DNA of 64,000 bases, from NCBI RefSeq assembly GCF_958979055.1, contig NC_084886.1, positions 48,501,654 through 48,565,653 of the forward strand, in the 5' to 3' direction. Positions 61,020-64,000 of this stretch are shown here, in pieces. The stretch is from Alnus glutinosa. Lineage: Eukaryota; Streptophyta; Magnoliopsida; Fagales; Betulaceae. Each line of letters begins with the position of its first letter. Positions within the stretch are counted from its first letter, which is position 1. The notes beneath the pieces are model-generated. The model was given only the letters and a program-made list of their open reading frames with translations. It did no database searches and had not been told where the DNA came from. The translations under genes and the position numbers were made by a program.

Positions 61020-62591
61020 TTCTCTATCTTATACGTTTCCTAGAAGCTTAGAATATTTATAATTTTATTTTTTTTTATTTTTTTTTAAATACTCGTACAT
61101 ATATTTAAGAAAAAAAAATTGACAGAATATTTTGCTAACATCTTGATTATCGAGTGTTTGACTGACATTGGTTAAAGACACCACTAAAAAAATAATAATA
61201 ATAATACAAGTTACCATGAAGTGTATACATTATTCGACTATGATGTAAAATGTGATCTAATAAGCAGTTTCACGTGAGAAATTGATTGAGGTTTGAACAA
61301 GTAGAGTCGGGTCACATAAAGTTGCAACTAACAAATTCATTGTACGGGATTATCTTTTACTATTGTTCAGAGTAAAACAAACATCTAATTGTATCGATAC
61401 TCGTTCAATATGGTTGTCCTAATATTTAGTATATGAATTGCATAACTGAAATTACGATTTGCCATTAATATATGTTCTCAAAATAGAGCCCAAGGGTTTT
61501 TTATTGGTCAGCGAAATTTAAGTAATTAAAATGTAAAAGTTTCCATCACTCATATATATTTGGATATAATTAGTTGCAATGTGGATAACTTCACATTGAG
61601 AGGCTGACTGAAACCCGTAAGCCTAGGAAAACATGATCATTAATGTCGACTATTTATAATAAACCAAAGCAAAACGCAAAAATAACGATTTTTTTTTTTT
61701 TTTGCATTTTTCACGATTTTAGATAATTTATTAAATTTGATTATTATTAATTTATTATTATGAGGTCGTCGAAGTCAGGTGATGGAATATTTTGCACTGT
61801 AGATTTTCTCCACCTTAATAGTTAATAGAATTGTCTTTTTGTCAAAGTCAGAGTAGTTGGCCGATTGACTTCTTCCACTCGTCGCCGTTAGATTTTTGAT
61901 TCCTTGCCCCCCTGGCACGCATCCTTTCCTACAGAAAAATAAATGATTCTGGCCCAACGTCCTACGTATTGAAAACGCATAACAAAAAGAAAAGCTATGG
62001 ACGGCCAAAAAAAATAAATTAAAAAAACAAAAAAGAGAGCAAAATCACACGTCACTCGACTCACACCTACGTCTACTGTATAGGTTTGACAGAATAATGA
62101 GAATATGATATGTCGGCTAATAAATATATTATTATTGTCATTTAATAATTTTAAATAACATGAAAACTCTAACTACTTCTTTTTTTTTAATCATCTAATC
62201 ATTAAATTTATTTTTCTGAATATGGGTCATAAATATTTAATAATTGATCTTAATAAAAAGTTAATAAAATTGTGTAAAATTTTTGCAAAAAATATTACTC
62301 TTATAAATGAGATTAGCTCTAAAAGTGATTGTATATCGCTAAAACTATATTTACGTTCATTATCTCTATAAGTGATTGTATATCACTCAAACTGTATCCG
62401 TGTTCAAGTTGATTATATATACAATCAACCTCTACTCAATTGAGTAAGGTAGCAAGTAATACATTCTGTACTTTTATATGGTATTTGAGAGTAATGCTAA
62501 AAGTCATTATTTTGTTATTTTTATGTCCATCATTCACAAACTTTAATCGTGTTGAACTCACTCGGGACCATTACCTCATTTGGCTACATTA
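61020..62591. other. TOL upstream intergenic DNA
   Basis: AT-rich with A/T runs. A duplicated phrase GTGATTGTATATCRCT occurs at about 62320 and 62365. No gene recognised. Confidence 0.45.
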
Positions 62592-62600
62592 AATTGTTCC

Positions 62601-62743
62601 GGGTAGTGATAGAAAAATAACAATTACACAATTTGTATACAATAATCACTCACATAAGGTGGGGCCTACCACCACATGGGTCCACCCCATGTGAGTGATG
62701 ATTGTGTATAAATTGTGTAATTGTTGTTTTTTTATCATTTCCC
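62601..62743. mobile_element. 143 bp MITE with 9 bp target duplication
   Basis: Starts GGGTAGTGATAGAAAAATAA and ends with the inverted counterpart ...TTTTTTTATCATTTCCC. The arms include AACAATTACACAATTTG and CATCACTCACATGGGG-type sequence around a short loop. The flank AATTGTTCC at 62592-62600 recurs exactly at 62744-62752. Confidence 0.85.
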
Positions 62744-63135
62744 AATTGTTCCTTATCTTAAAGGTAGAAAACTCTTCGATTATGTTGATGGATCATTCTC
62801 TTGCTCATCTCTGATTATCACTATCTATTTTTTATTATTTTTTAAAATAAATTTTTAAGTTTTATTTAGTTATATATTTTTTTATTTTTAGATTTATTTT
62901 TATTATTATTACTATTATTTTATGATCGACCCATCTTCATATTATTGTCAAAAATTTTAACATAATTTAACTATAAAAAATAATTTATAAATTAAGCCAA
63001 CCACGTAAATTTTAAATTAATTTTGACAAGTTCACAACTTGTTTATAGCCTGCACCAAATCTGACCCGATCTCAAATCACATCTCTAACCATTTGTTTAT
63101 TATCCAAATCATTTAGCCAAAAATAATAATAATAC

Positions 63136-63308
63136 GGGTTAAATATATTTTAGCTCCCCAGACTACCACCATTTCTCCGGATGGCCTCCCAGATTACCAA
63201 TGCTTAGATTCTTGCCCCCCAAACTACAATTTTCTAACTTTTTGGCCCCATCTGTTTATTTATGCTGTCAATTTTAAAAGAAATTGACCAAAAACCTGAA
63301 AATACCTT
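63136..63308. repeat. Single Mutator-like TIR, interrupted by a LINE
   Basis: GGGTTAAATATATTTTAGC begins a terminal repeat of the same style as the element at 33720 (shared GGGTTAAATA). It runs to CTGAAAATACCTTC, where the poly(A) end of a minus-strand LINE starts. The partner TIR, if present, lies beyond the window. Confidence 0.5.
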
Positions 63309-64000
63309 CTTTTTTTTTATGAATTAATACCTTTTATAACCAAACAAATCAAAAGAATACACTCCAGCAGAGTTGGAACCCTTTAGCTATATTCAATAGC
63401 TACAAAAACTCCAAATGAACAACAAACAGAATTACACATAAAGTAATTGTTGTAAGTTCCATTTCCTGACTAGCATCCGGCTATGAACAATCCTCTTAGC
63501 CGAGCATCTAGCAATCAATCTAGATCTAACCTCCCATTTCACTTGCTGAACTAAAATCTCCTCTGAACGAGGAGTATTACCATGCAACAAGTCATTTCGG
63601 TGTCTCCAAAGGTGATATAGTAGCCCCCAAACAGAGCCTACAAATGGTAGCATGCAAACTCTTTCCCTTCAAATGAACTTCACTCCATCTACCAATATCT
63701 TCCCAATCCACAGGAGGATCAAAAATCAAGCATTCAGCCATAATACTCCTCCAAACACGCCGGTTGAAACTACACCTGAAAAAGAGGTGGTCTCGATTTT
63801 CCTGACAAGCGAAACAAAAGAGATACAAGGTAGGACCCGTGTAACCCCAAGTACACATATTTTCCTTGGTAATAAGAGCATCCCTAAACACCAACCAAAG
63901 AATAAAAGAATGCTTAGGGATTGCCAAAGGAAACCAGACAAATTGATACCATTGAACCTCTGGCAGTCTTTGTCGAAGGTGATCCCAGGTCTGAGCACAA
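63309..64000 (-). pseudogene. L1-type LINE, 3' end, continuing past the window
   Basis: Read on the minus strand, the window edge starts inside the zinc-binding C-terminal region of a LINE reverse transcriptase: FILWLVFRDALITKENMCTW, then FCFACQENRDHLFFRCSF with the CX2C-H-C pattern. A frameshift falls near 63640. It then reads LWRHRNDLLHGNTPRSEE and ends in a 3' UTR closing with a run of A residues at about 63310. It belongs to the same family as the LINE at 17365-27541. Non-functional. Confidence 0.85.

Overview
This is a stretch of nuclear genome from a flowering plant, almost certainly a eudicot. The evidence is AT-rich DNA, multi-exon genes with GT-AG introns, plant-specific gene families (cellulose synthase-like D, 4-coumarate:CoA ligase, fasciclin-like arabinogalactan protein, TOM1-like) and a heavy load of plant retroelements, CACTA-type DNA and MITEs. 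A woody rosid is plausible, but the sequence alone does not let me name a genus.

Seven protein-coding genes are recognisable. From left to right they are: the 3' end of the mitochondrial complex I subunit NDUFS6 on + (396-738, 5' part outside the window); a mitochondrial ATAD3-type AAA ATPase on - (2015-9689, 8 exons, 645 aa); a class II-like 4-coumarate:CoA ligase on - (11366-15746, 6 exons, 569 aa); a single-exon fasciclin-like arabinogalactan protein on - (32067-32813, 248 aa); a cellulose synthase-like D protein on - (34726-38908, 3 coding exons plus a 5' UTR intron, 1148 aa); an exostosin-family GT47 glycosyltransferase on - (45327-52221, 9 exons, 499 aa); and a TOM1-like VHS/GAT protein on - (53518-59817, 3 coding exons plus a 5' UTR intron, 394 aa). 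Exon lengths sum to whole reading frames in all six complete genes. From memory, the order NDUFS6-ATAD3-CSLD and CSLD-exostosin-TOL resembles two duplicated Arabidopsis segments (around At3g03050-03070 and At5g16880-16930), so the backbone looks like conserved microsynteny rather than a functional cluster.

Between 4CL and FLA lies an about 15 kb island of mobile DNA. A 5'-truncated L1-type LINE (17365-18786 and 26511-27541) is split by an LTR-type element (18787-26505, 5 bp target duplication TCTGC). That element is itself split by a second LTR-type element (19737-23460, target duplication ACTCG). A CACTA-like element (about 29131-30528) and LTR remnants follow. Smaller elements with readable 9 bp target duplications lie at 33720-34173, 40725-40918 and 62601-62743. 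A second LINE 3' end starts at about 63300 and runs off the window.

Functionally the genes are ordinary plant housekeeping and cell-wall or secondary-metabolism genes: mitochondrial respiration and nucleoid organisation, phenylpropanoid activation, wall polysaccharide synthesis, cell-surface glycoproteins and endosomal sorting. The more unusual observations are two GC-AG introns (one 144 nt, a multiple of three and stop-free in 4CL), the three-level nested transposon insertion with readable junctions, and several MITE families. I saw no novel multi-gene system in this window.
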